Assembly: GCA_025924755.1 (NCBI GenBank) | Contig: JAICHT010000204.1 | Span: forward strand, 1-6,683 | DNA length: 6,683 nt | Direction of reading: 5' to 3' | DNA from: Chitinophagaceae bacterium | Lineage (GTDB): Bacteria; Bacteroidota; Bacteroidia; Chitinophagales; Chitinophagaceae | Shown: positions 1-6,615 of the stretch, in pieces | How positions within the stretch are numbered: the first letter of the stretch is position 1 | Layout of the letters: each line of letters begins with the position of its first letter | Position numbers and translations under genes: made by a program | Notes under the pieces: generated by a model | Database searches by the model: none | The model's input: the letters and a program-made list of their open reading frames with translations, nothing else | What the model was told of the DNA's origin: nothing

Positions 1-674
1 TATTGTCTATAAGGCACCAAACCTGCCGGGGCTGGCACTGAAATACGGACATTGCTAAAAACGCCGGTCTCCAATACATCTGCATTATGCGATCCTACAA
101 AAAGACCCACATATACTTCATCGCCCAGGTCAATATCGGATATGGTATCCGTTTCAAACGTGTCGCCATAAATAGCAGCACGCATAATATATTGATTGCC
201 CTTTCTTTCCAGTTGCAGAATATTTGCTTTGGTCATCTTTAGCTTTTGCTCTTCGGTTTGCGCACCAGTAGTGCGGCGAAACTGGAGCGATGTAAGCCCG
301 TCGCCATGTTCTACTGCATTCACATGCGCAGAATTGCTATCGAGGCTTTTACGAACCATCCATCCTACTTTACGATGATAATTTACCCAGTTGCCGAGGA
401 ACTCTGCTTTTGTATAAAGAATAAAGTCTCCTTTCATTTTTTTCCATACGTATTGAAATTCGTCATGGTCGCCCCACACATTATAACCGGCGCCAGATAT
501 GATATACTGGCCGGTAGCAGGAATAAAAGTAGCTGACCCGGTTTTGACATTGGCACCCACATCTCCATGTCCGTCAAATATGCCTATAGCGCCTTCTTGG
601 GCCAGGGCAGGCTGACATACAACAGCGGTTAGGCTTATAAATAAAAAGCAAAATTGTAAAGTAAATTTTTTCAT
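1..674 (-). CDS. Secreted TolB-family-like protein, N-terminal part (3' end outside window)
   Basis: Reading the minus strand from the ATG at 674-672 gives 224 open codons that run off the left edge, so the C-terminal part is missing. Residues 1-25 form a signal peptide: a KK start, a hydrophobic core (about 4-19), and a PALA|Q cleavage site. C20 is preceded by V-V, which is a poor lipobox, so a lipoprotein is unlikely. Residues 30-210 look like a beta-rich, jelly-roll (LamG/DUF1349-like) domain. Recognisable stretches are SGAGYNVW (60-67), DEFQYVWKKMKGDF (71-84), HRKVGWMVR (100-108) and HVNAVEHGDGLT (117-128). From memory, this pattern heads Bacteroidota proteins annotated as 'TolB family', in which WD40-like PD40 propeller repeats follow. 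Those repeats would lie outside the window, so the family call is inferred from the N-terminal domain only. The protein is probably periplasmic or exported. The 353 bases upstream hold no gene, so it likely has its own promoter. That the gene is real is nearly certain; the family name is less so. Confidence 0.68.
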   Translation of the reverse strand, partial: MKKFTLQFCFLFISLTAVVCQPALAQEGAIGIFDGHGDVGANVKTGSATFIPATGQYIISGAGYNVWGDHDEFQYVWKKMKGDFILYTKAEFLGNWVNYHRKVGWMVRKSLDSNSAHVNAVEHGDGLTSLQFRRTTGAQTEEQKLKMTKANILQLERKGNQYIMRAAIYGDTFETDTISDIDLGDEVYVGLFVGSHNADVLETGVFSNVRISVPAPAGLVPYRQ

Positions 675-1027
675 TTTTTGACTCTGAATTTTTAGTATTG
701 AAATAGAAAGGTTATCGGGCAAGTTGCAGTGAACGAGGCAGGTTTCACAAAATCATATGGCATACTATAAGTTTAATGCTGAGAGTTTCAATCGCTATAT
801 TAAAATTAGGGAATTGAAAGTCAATCTTCAATTTAAGTATTGGAACCTACTATCAAGAAAATAATCGTATATTTTACACTATTAAAAAGATGCTTTGCAC
901 TAAGTACCTAATGCCGATACAAAAGCATTATGCGCAACAGCCGAATGCAGGTATTAAAACATCTGGAATGAATACAGTAATGGATTTTAGCTGAGGCTTC
1001 CCTGCTATAAACCAGTATGGAACTTAT
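675..1027. other. Gene-free spacer with two weak inverted repeats
   Basis: This stretch separates two minus-strand genes, so it holds the 3' trailer of the HD-PycTM gene and the promoter region of the secreted-protein gene. I found no convincing coding sequence on either strand. Two small inverted repeats are visible. One is AATTGAA (812-818) paired with TTCAATT (827-833). The other is TAATGC (909-914) paired with GCATTA (925-930). Neither is followed by a T-run on the minus strand, so neither is a clear intrinsic terminator. No good TAnnTTTG promoter match was found for the left gene; the closest minus-strand sequence, TGATTTTG around 748-755, has one mismatch and no -33 partner. Confidence 0.5.
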
Positions 1028-2254
1028 TTAATGAAATCTTGCAACAATTAAAAAAACTACCACAGCACCTACCAATCCATACATGAATACCGCATATGCT
1101 ATTTTTAGCATCCGGTATTTTTTACTTAATACAATACCTTGCTGATATACATCCCGGGTAAGGCTTAAGTACAAAAATTCCGGATCGTCCATTACTTTCA
1201 TAATACCCGAATAATAGGCGTCAAAATCCATACGGTAATAATTGCCAAAAAAGAGCAGGTTAATTTTCTTATCATCTATATCATTTTGAGTAAATCTTCC
1301 TTGTGGCAAATGCGGCCTGGTAGCAAGCATAGAAAAAACAATGGTTACCAAATTAACCAGCAGCAGCAATGTGATAGGAATGAGCAATGTGGCAGGAACG
1401 GTCAGGTATGTATCATCTTCCAACTTTTTTGCAAATACCGATAACAATACAGAAATGATAATGGAGTTAACGGTGATCATAATATGGGCTTTCGTATCGG
1501 CCATATAGCTTAGCCGCTGGTTATTGCTGGAGCTGATACGAAACATCGTTTCCATGCTTTTATTGGGTCTATGCTTCTTTTTTACTTCGTCCGTGTTTTC
1601 AATAGCACTTTCAGTATGTTCTGTACTATTGGCGTATACGTAAGCCGGCACCTCTTGCCTTTCGCCTAATTTATTTTTCAGGTCTTTAATGTGCTCTTGT
1701 TTATTTCTGTTTAGGTTCTGTCGGCAATAGTCGGTGAAATAATGGTGGTCTTCTAATAGCCGAAGCGTCTTTTTAAACCATTTTCTTTTACCAATAACTT
1801 TATGATTCAACAGGGCTGTTTCCTGCCGTAACAGTTTACTTCTTTTAATAAAATCATCGGTTCCTAAATCGTATAAATCGGCATCGCAAATGATTTCCTC
1901 TAATAAGTTCACAGGCTTTTGGGGTAGCTGTGTAGCAAGAATGCAGCCTTTAACAGCCTGTATGGTAGCATCCTCTATTTGTTGATCTTTTAAAAACAAC
2001 TCCGCTTTTTTTGCTCCTACTACTTCATGGCCGGACACCTGTTCAAAATAACCGGTATCATGAAACCAGGCAGCTGTAGTTACGATAAAAAAATCTTTTT
2101 CATTTAAATGGTAATATCCTGCTATTTCCGCAGCAACTTTTACTACCTGCTCAGTATGCAAACGGCTGTGATATAAAAATTTAGAAGCATCATGAGTTTT
2201 AAAAAGCAGCAGTACGTGATTTTTTACTTTTTCTGCTAAAACGATATAATCCAT
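1028..2254 (-). CDS. HD-domain phosphohydrolase fused to a PycTM-type membrane domain (Pycsar effector family)
   Basis: The protein has 408 residues in two parts. Residues 1-195 are an HD domain with an apparently intact metal-binding set: H29 and H33 in YHSRLH, H65-D66 in AAWFHDTGY, H76, and D124/D126 in CDADLYDLG. HD enzymes hydrolyse phosphate esters, often of nucleotides; the substrate here cannot be read from sequence. A charged, low-complexity linker (about 196-232) leads to residues 233-408, which match the PycTM family (formerly DUF5706). The pattern starts with RISSSNNQRLSYMADTKA, followed by TM1 (about 256-275), TM2 (about 283-311), a soluble stretch (312-380) and TM3 (about 381-404). 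PycTM proteins are membrane effectors of Pycsar anti-phage systems, which respond to cCMP or cUMP made by a partner cyclase. No cyclase lies in this window, and the flanking stretches are gene-free, so this appears to be a one-gene unit. The start at 2254 suits the HD family, whose fold begins within about 10-20 residues. The domain calls are strong; a defence role is inference. Confidence 0.86.
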   Translation of the reverse strand: MDYIVLAEKVKNHVLLLFKTHDASKFLYHSRLHTEQVVKVAAEIAGYYHLNEKDFFIVTTAAWFHDTGYFEQVSGHEVVGAKKAELFLKDQQIEDATIQAVKGCILATQLPQKPVNLLEEIICDADLYDLGTDDFIKRSKLLRQETALLNHKVIGKRKWFKKTLRLLEDHHYFTDYCRQNLNRNKQEHIKDLKNKLGERQEVPAYVYANSTEHTESAIENTDEVKKKHRPNKSMETMFRISSSNNQRLSYMADTKAHIMITVNSIIISVLLSVFAKKLEDDTYLTVPATLLIPITLLLLVNLVTIVFSMLATRPHLPQGRFTQNDIDDKKINLLFFGNYYRMDFDAYYSGIMKVMDDPEFLYLSLTRDVYQQGIVLSKKYRMLKIAYAVFMYGLVGAVVVFLIVARFH

Positions 2255-2439
2255 AATCGTGTAATTATTTATTCTGTTTGAATAACTATATAAAAGTTGT
2301 CGTTCAGAAGTTACTTAGCTATTTTATAGAAAAACGGATTATGGAGTTTCATTGGAAGTAAAGTAAATTTTATAATTTTTTCGATCAAAATCAAATAAGA
2401 GGCTGATGTATTTTATTTAAATTTATTTCATTCACAAAG

Positions 2440-2690
2440 AATGGAATACTTATTATACTATTAGCTTGGTGTTATAAAAAACATTCCCTTACGGGCAGCA
2501 ACTATGTAAAGGCCATTATCGAGGCAAATTCCGAAATGAAGATTAAAAGAGCTATTGTTTCTTGTACTGAAATGCGCCTCATCCTAAAAATCTGGATAAT
2601 TATTTTGAATTGATCAGTAAAAGTTATCAAGGCTTTATGCAGGTATTCTTATGATATTCCATAAATTATTCCTTAAACAAGTATTCCATT
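2440..2690. repeat. Widely spaced perfect 12-base inverted repeat
   Basis: AATGGAATACTT at 2440-2451 is the exact reverse complement of AAGTATTCCATT at 2679-2690, with 227 bases between the arms. The match does not extend by more than a G-T pair outward. The arms bracket a stretch with coding-like, frame-shifted sequence, as the end of a small decayed mobile element might, but no flanking target duplication is apparent. A pair this close could also arise by chance in AT-rich DNA. Confidence 0.3.
2464..2651 (+). pseudogene. Possible frame-shifted coding remnant, unidentified
   Basis: Two consecutive open stretches in different frames have protein-like composition. The first (2464-2568) reads HSLTGSNYVKAIIEANSEMK and continues with KIKRAIVSCT. 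The second (2571-2651) reads NAPHPKNLDNYFELISKSYQ and then GFMQVFL before a TGA. Joining them needs one frame change near 2568-2571, where the second frame meets a TGA stop. Neither part has a plausible start codon or ribosome binding site. I do not recognise a family. This may be the remains of a decayed gene, or chance open frames in non-coding DNA; the mixed polar and charged composition favours decay only slightly. Confidence 0.2.
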
Positions 2691-3055
2691 TTAATAAATT
2701 TTGTAATCCTGGCTGACATTTCCGAACCTGTGCGTGAAGTATAAGTATCGTGATAGAAGTAATTATATTTGTGAAAATTAGTTTTAGCAAGTGGAAATTA
2801 CCAGATGGGTATTGCGGATAAGCTCCGTATGGTCATTGTGAAAATGCGTGTACAGACCAAAAAAATCTGTGATCCATTGGGTTGGCAGAAGAGCTATAGT
2901 AAAGCATAACCCGACGCAAAATTATGGGCTTATATTTAGGGAGGCAGCGTTTTGGATAGAAAATTTAATCTTACAGCTATACAGAGAACCAACTTAAATA
3001 TTCTCTAAGAATTGAAAAAACAATCAGTGCCAGCTTAATAAATATAAATACAGCC

Positions 3056-4267
3056 ATGCAATATGATATTGTCATTATAGGAGGAGGCATTGTAGGTTTA
3101 GCAACGGCATACCGGCTTACCGAGGCCAATCCTCAACTTAAAATTGCCCTGCTTGAAAAAGAAAACGCTTTGGCCAGGCACCAAACCGGTAATAACAGCG
3201 GCGTTATTCATTCGGGCATCTATTACAAACCCGGTAGTTTAAAAGCATTAAACTGTATCAGGGGCTATCACCAGCTTATTGAGTTTTGCGATATACATAA
3301 TATTGCCTACGAACTTTGCGGAAAAATTATAGTGGCTACGGATAAAAATGAAATTACCGCTCTCAATAATGTTTTTGAAAGAGGTGTGCAAAATGGTTTG
3401 GAAGGTATCCGCAAAATTAATGTGGAAGAAATAAAACAAATTGAGCCTCACTGTAGCGGAATAGAAGGGATTTTTGTACCCCAAACCGGCATTATCAACT
3501 ATACACAGGTATCTTTAAAATATGCCGAATTATTCAAGGAAGCCGGAGGAAAGATTTTCTTAAATGAAAAGGTAACAGCTGTTAATACACAGGGTAACTT
3601 ATCAGAAGTAATTACAGAAAATACAACGTACACTACAAAATTAATAGTGAATTGCGCCGGTTTGTTTTCCGATAAAATTGCAGCTATTAATTTAGGCAAA
3701 GTAGACGTGCGTATTATTCCTTTCCGGGGTGAATATTACGAGATAAAAAAAGAAAAACAGTACCTGGTTAAAAACCTCATTTACCCGGTACCCGATCCGA
3801 ACTTCCCGTTTTTAGGCGTGCATTATACCCGCATGATTGGTGGTGGAGTAGAAGCGGGCCCAAATGCGGTCTTTGCTTTTAAAAGAGAAGGGTATAAACG
3901 TACCGATTTTAATATTAACGATGTAGCTGAATCGCTTGCGTGGCCCGGGTTTCGTAAGGTTGCGGCCAAATACTGGAAAACCGGGCTGGGCGAATACTAT
4001 CGCTCCTTTTCGAAAGCAGCGTTTACGAAAGCCTTGCAAAAATTAATACCGGAGATACAGGAAAATGATTTGGTACCCGGCGGCGCCGGCGTACGGGCAC
4101 AGGCCTGCGACCGTACAGGCGGCCTGGTGGACGATTTTATGATTTTAGAAGATAAGCACAGCATTAACGTATGTAATGCACCGTCACCGGCAGCTACGTC
4201 TTCTCTTTCTATCGGGCAAACCGTGTCTAAAATGATATTGAAACGGTTTGATGCGGTGACTCTTTAA
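3056..4267 (+). CDS. lhgO: L-2-hydroxyglutarate oxidase (FAD-dependent)
   Basis: The enzyme oxidises L-2-hydroxyglutarate to 2-oxoglutarate with FAD. In the E. coli relative the electrons pass to membrane quinones. The substrate arises mainly from side reactions of malate and lactate dehydrogenases, or from glutarate breakdown, so the usual role is metabolite repair or catabolism. The 403-residue length is close to the family's usual 400-420. The N-terminus has a Rossmann dinucleotide-binding motif (GGGIVGLATAYRL, 9-21) with the acidic strand end LLEKE (32-36). The family signature HQTGNNSGVIHSGIYY (42-57) follows, and PGGAGVRAQACDRTGG (about 341-356) marks the C-terminal FAD-closing region. 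The ATG at 3056 gives the expected MxYDIVIIGGG start, although the frame is open for some distance upstream; the preceding bases are A-rich with no strong Shine-Dalgarno. No glutarate-catabolism partner such as CsiD is nearby, which favours a repair role. The neighbouring genes are divergent (left) and convergent (right), so it is probably transcribed alone. Confidence 0.94.
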   Translation: MQYDIVIIGGGIVGLATAYRLTEANPQLKIALLEKENALARHQTGNNSGVIHSGIYYKPGSLKALNCIRGYHQLIEFCDIHNIAYELCGKIIVATDKNEITALNNVFERGVQNGLEGIRKINVEEIKQIEPHCSGIEGIFVPQTGIINYTQVSLKYAELFKEAGGKIFLNEKVTAVNTQGNLSEVITENTTYTTKLIVNCAGLFSDKIAAINLGKVDVRIIPFRGEYYEIKKEKQYLVKNLIYPVPDPNFPFLGVHYTRMIGGGVEAGPNAVFAFKREGYKRTDFNINDVAESLAWPGFRKVAAKYWKTGLGEYYRSFSKAAFTKALQKLIPEIQENDLVPGGAGVRAQACDRTGGLVDDFMILEDKHSINVCNAPSPAATSSLSIGQTVSKMILKRFDAVTL

Positions 4268-4283
4268 CTTTTTTTATTTACTG

Positions 4284-4330
4284 AACTAAGGCTTGCCAAT
4301 TTTATAGTACACATTGAGCAAGCCTTAGTT
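4284..4330. terminator. Long perfect inverted repeat after lhgO, probable transcription end or processing hairpin
   Basis: AACTAAGGCTTGC (4284-4296) and GCAAGCCTTAGTT (4318-4330) are perfect 13-base complements, and CAAT/ATTG (4297-4300/4313-4316) extends the stem past one bulged A. It starts 16 bases after the lhgO stop and so suits a 3'-end hairpin. It is not a textbook intrinsic terminator: no T-run follows on either strand, and the seven-T run (4269-4275) lies before the stem on the plus strand. It could instead stabilise the mRNA end. Confidence 0.55.
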
Positions 4331-4561
4331 ATGAAATACTTGTTCTAAACCTTTTCGATTGAAAAGTTCTACTTCAAAACCAACTATACAGTTACTATTA
4401 TCGCACGGATTTGCATGGTGCTTTACCTGATAGTAGCTTGTTGGTTGCTATTTTTTAGAATGGGCGCAACCAACCGCGAAACCTATTATAAAGCCTATGC
4501 GCCAAGAGAGTGTCATATTGTTCCGTTTTTCATCTGTTTAGGTGCTTTTATTATGTATTAA
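4331..4561 (+). pseudogene. Stop-interrupted small membrane-protein-like ORF, unidentified
   Basis: Directly after the hairpin, ATG AAA TAC TTG TTC TAA (4331-4348) is followed in the same frame by 70 open codons to the TAA at 4559-4561. The longest methionine-started part is 4415-4561, 48 residues. It has two hydrophobic segments, VLYLIVACWLLFF and HIVPFFICLGAFIMY, joined by a polar loop (RMGATNRETYYKAYAPREC). It reads like the end of a small membrane protein, but I recognise no family and see no ribosome binding site before 4415. Either the first TAA breaks an older gene, or this is chance open sequence; a genuine 48-residue membrane peptide is also possible. It is convergent with the transferase gene whose stop is at 4585, and together with the hairpin it fills the 317-base gap between the two intact genes. 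Confidence 0.25.
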
Positions 4562-4584
4562 ATAGCAATAGCGATCCATGAAAA

Positions 4585-5715
4585 CTAATTTTCCTCCAGC
4601 ACCGTTGTATCTTCAGGTGTAGGCACCCACTTGGAGGTTATTAATTTTGCATAGCGTTTACCTGTTGCTTCTGGAGCTTCTTCTTCAGGCTTAGGTTGCT
4701 TGTAATATAAAACGCCTATGCCTGCAAAAAACAAGGTAAATAACAACCCTATAAGCCAGGTGCAGCCCATTGCTTTACCGGCATAAGCAATGGCAATAAA
4801 TAAAAGGTTGATGCTAACGAGTAAAAATGTTATTTGCTGATGAGAAAGTTTTTTGTTTAATAAGATGTGGTGAACATGATTTTTATCAGCGCTGAAGGGA
4901 GAACGCCGGTTCATAATCCTGATACTAAATACACGCAGTGTATCTAATAAAGGAATCAAAACAATGCTAAATCCAATTGCCGGAGCAGCAATAACAGGAA
5001 AACGTACATTGCCGACTGAAATATTAATAAACTTAATGACCAGTATTGCGCAAATAAGCCCTATTAAAAGCGAGCCCGAATCGCCCATAAATATTTTAGC
5101 CGGTTGAAAATTGAATATAAGAAACGCTCCTAAGCTACCCGCCATGGAAAAAGAAAGAATGGCGTAGGGCATGATTCCCACCTTCCAAAAATACAAGCCT
5201 AACACAGTAGTTGCCATTAACCCCAAGGATCCTGCAAGCCCGTCTATACCATCTATCAGGTTAAATGAGTTTATGATAAGTACGATGGTAAAATAAGTAA
5301 GCAATAAACTGACGGCTTCCGGCAATTCATGTATCCCTAAAAAGCCGTACATGCTTTTTATCTGTATGCCGCCTTTATAAATAATAAGAAACGCCGCCAG
5401 CAACTGGCCAATAAACTTTTTTGATGGTGCTAAAATAAGGATATCATCCTTTAACCCCAGGAAAAAAATAACAATAGAAGCCGCAATAAAATATTGGAAC
5501 TCGTGAGCCTTTGCAAAAGTAGCGGACACCAAAACCGCCAATGTGAAGCCAGCAAAAATTGCCAGTCCACCAAGCGAGGCTATTGCAGCTGTATGAACTT
5601 TTCTTGAATTAGGCGCGTCGTACAGTTTCTTTTGATCTGCTATGGTAATTACTACAGGCACTGTTACAAACGTGATAATAAAAGAAAGAGCTACAGGCAA
5701 AAAAATATCAAACAT
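4585..5715 (-). CDS. WecA/MraY-family polyprenyl-phosphate sugar-1-phosphate transferase
   Basis: This is a multi-pass inner-membrane enzyme that moves a sugar-1-phosphate from a UDP-sugar, typically UDP-GlcNAc, to undecaprenyl phosphate, the first lipid-linked step of surface-polysaccharide synthesis. All family motifs are present: DAPNSRKVH with a following GG (33-50), the metal- and substrate-binding DD pair in GLKDD (87-91), NLIDGIDGL (152-160), IFMGDSGS (208-215), and the cytoplasmic histidine motif NHVHH (279-283). About eleven hydrophobic segments fit the fold. The length of 376 is normal. The short motif set and NHVHH favour the WecA/TagO branch over peptidoglycan MraY, but the exact sugar cannot be read. 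A hydrophilic tail (about 339-376, rich in E, K and P) extends beyond the last membrane segment and is probably cytoplasmic. A glycosyltransferase remnant lies 148 bases upstream on the same strand, supporting a polysaccharide context. No clear promoter was identified; TATACTTG about 60 bases upstream is one mismatch from TAnnTTTG. Confidence 0.9.
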   Translation of the reverse strand: MFDIFLPVALSFIITFVTVPVVITIADQKKLYDAPNSRKVHTAAIASLGGLAIFAGFTLAVLVSATFAKAHEFQYFIAASIVIFFLGLKDDILILAPSKKFIGQLLAAFLIIYKGGIQIKSMYGFLGIHELPEAVSLLLTYFTIVLIINSFNLIDGIDGLAGSLGLMATTVLGLYFWKVGIMPYAILSFSMAGSLGAFLIFNFQPAKIFMGDSGSLLIGLICAILVIKFINISVGNVRFPVIAAPAIGFSIVLIPLLDTLRVFSIRIMNRRSPFSADKNHVHHILLNKKLSHQQITFLLVSINLLFIAIAYAGKAMGCTWLIGLLFTLFFAGIGVLYYKQPKPEEEAPEATGKRYAKLITSKWVPTPEDTTVLEEN

Positions 5716-5791
5716 CGCGGTAACTTTAATAGTAAAAAACCCGGTTAACTTTCAATGGGTTAGTAAATTAAAAGCAAGTATACTGAAGCAA

Positions 5792-5804
5792 TAACCGTAG
5801 GTTA
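5792..5804. repeat. Short hairpin between glycosyltransferase remnant and transferase gene
   Basis: TAACC (5792-5796), loop GTA, then GGTTA (5800-5804) form a perfect 5-base stem. It lies about 60 bases after the remnant's stop and about 77 bases before the transferase start. No T-run follows on the minus strand, so a terminator is not supported. It may have no function. Confidence 0.2.
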
Positions 5805-5863
5805 CGATCTGTATGGAATATGCGAAAGTGTTTTAAATCGTAATTTTATCAGTTGCTCTTTAA

Positions 5864-6070
5864 CTACAAATTGAAATATTTTTCGAAGCGGTTTAAGTAA
5901 AGCGTAAAAAAATACGGGCTAAGATTGTTTAGCTCCCAGGCCAGTTTATCTTCTTTATTAGCTTTTAAGCACTTCTTTAACGATCCGTTACTTACACCGC
6001 CTGCCCGCATTTTCACCAGCACTTCTGGTAAATAACCTGCATTGAACTTGTATTTAAAAAGTATCAGCTT
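5864..6070 (-). pseudogene. C-terminal remnant of a family 2 glycosyltransferase
   Basis: The minus strand from 6070 to the TAG at 5864-5866 reads 68 residues that match the end of Bacteroidota family 2 glycosyltransferases of the WcaA-like type. Key stretches are ILFKYKF, GYLPEVLVKMRAGGVSNGS, LKANKEDKLAWELN and LSPYFFTLYL; relatives typically carry 'LPEVLVKMR-GGVSN' followed by 'AWK-N-L-PYFFT'. The family is usually about 250 residues, with the nucleotide-sugar site and DXD motif in the first two thirds. That part is absent: the frame meets a TAA (6071-6073) just upstream and nothing like a GT-A domain follows up to 6615. No suitable start codon precedes the conserved part. A 27-residue frame (6137-6054) overlaps its start in another phase but does not resemble the family. 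I conclude that the 5' portion was deleted. An intact enzyme of this type would add a sugar to a lipid-linked glycan, which fits the adjacent WecA-like gene. Confidence 0.75.
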
Positions 6071-6073
6071 TTA

Positions 6074-6615
6074 ATAATTCTTTTGTATTTACTCTTTTGG
6101 TAAATACGGGGTTTAGTGCCGAATCTCTTAGCTTCATGACATTACTAATAGTTGCTAACGAATTAACACTCTATAACTAAAGGTGACGTTTACGGATATT
6201 GGAATACAAAACTTTAAATGTTGGGTTTAACCAGATATAGGATCATGCTTCAGCAATAGCTTATTGAAATGACACTTTTGCCAGCAATTGTTTGAGAGGA
6301 TTAATAAAGCGGCTTGATATGGATACTGAACGAGTAAGAATGAATCTTAATTATAAGGCTAATAAATCAGCCAATGCAATATCAATATTAGCAAATGCCG
6401 ATGACAAACCCAAAAATTGTTAAAATTATTTAATATGAATTTTAATTAAATACAAAAAAACAGGACAACTCTACCATATCTACTTTATATATAATCTGAC
6501 TAAGAAATCAATCAATAAATGACTGCGTTCTCACACAAAATATACAACTTCATAGGAGTTTTATTATAATGGATTTTACAATTTTAAAACAGAAGTTATT
6601 TATCTACTAAACACC
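6074..6615. other. Gene-poor stretch upstream of the glycosyltransferase remnant
   Basis: No intact gene or recognisable RNA was found here. A 34-codon plus-strand frame (6319-6423, beginning MDTERVRMNLNYK) and a 13-codon frame after a GGAG (starting at 6571) are too short and unlike known proteins to call. Bases 6420-6500 are extremely AT-rich. The lost N-terminal part of the glycosyltransferase would be expected in this place, but no trace of its catalytic domain is visible, so the gap probably marks a deletion or a replacement with unrelated DNA. Confidence 0.4.

Larger units (their letters stand above)
2255..3055. other. Long divergent intergenic region with possible decayed coding pieces
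   Basis: This 801-base stretch lies between the divergently transcribed HD-PycTM and lhgO genes, so it must carry both promoters. No intact gene was found. Three things stand out and are described elsewhere: a frame-shifted coding-like piece (2464-2651), an inverted repeat of 12 bases (2440-2451 with 2679-2690), and a short open frame (2775-2909). The last is open between stops and encodes 34 residues from the ATG at 2805, beginning MGIADKLRMV; I do not recognise it. A perfect match to the Bacteroidota -7 consensus TAnnTTTG (TATATTTG, 2764-2771) lies 33 bases before that ATG, but I see no -33 TTG partner. About 150 bases before lhgO are AT-rich with no clear motif. Confidence 0.5.

Noticed and set aside
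196..536. Overlapping plus-strand open frames of 60 and 96 codons
   Set aside because: They lie antisense to the secreted-protein gene, whose signal peptide and family-like motifs are convincing; the plus-strand products look like nothing known.
930..1027. Open minus-strand stretch just after the HD-PycTM stop (reads WFIAGKPQLKSITVFIPDV)
   Set aside because: It is only about 31 codons, in a different phase from the upstream gene, with no start, and is followed closely by stops.
2764..2771. TATATTTG as a Bacteroidota promoter -7 element
   Set aside because: It matches the -7 consensus exactly, but there is no TTG at the expected -33 spacing, it lies 285 bases before lhgO, and such 8-mers occur by chance in AT-rich spacers.
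3248..4039. Three minus-strand open frames inside lhgO
   Set aside because: They are shadows of a strongly supported gene with all LhgO motifs; their products have no protein-like features.
6571..6612. Thirteen-codon frame preceded by GGAG, as a possible leader peptide
   Set aside because: It is very short, points away from the nearest genes on the minus strand, and no plus-strand gene follows it in the window.
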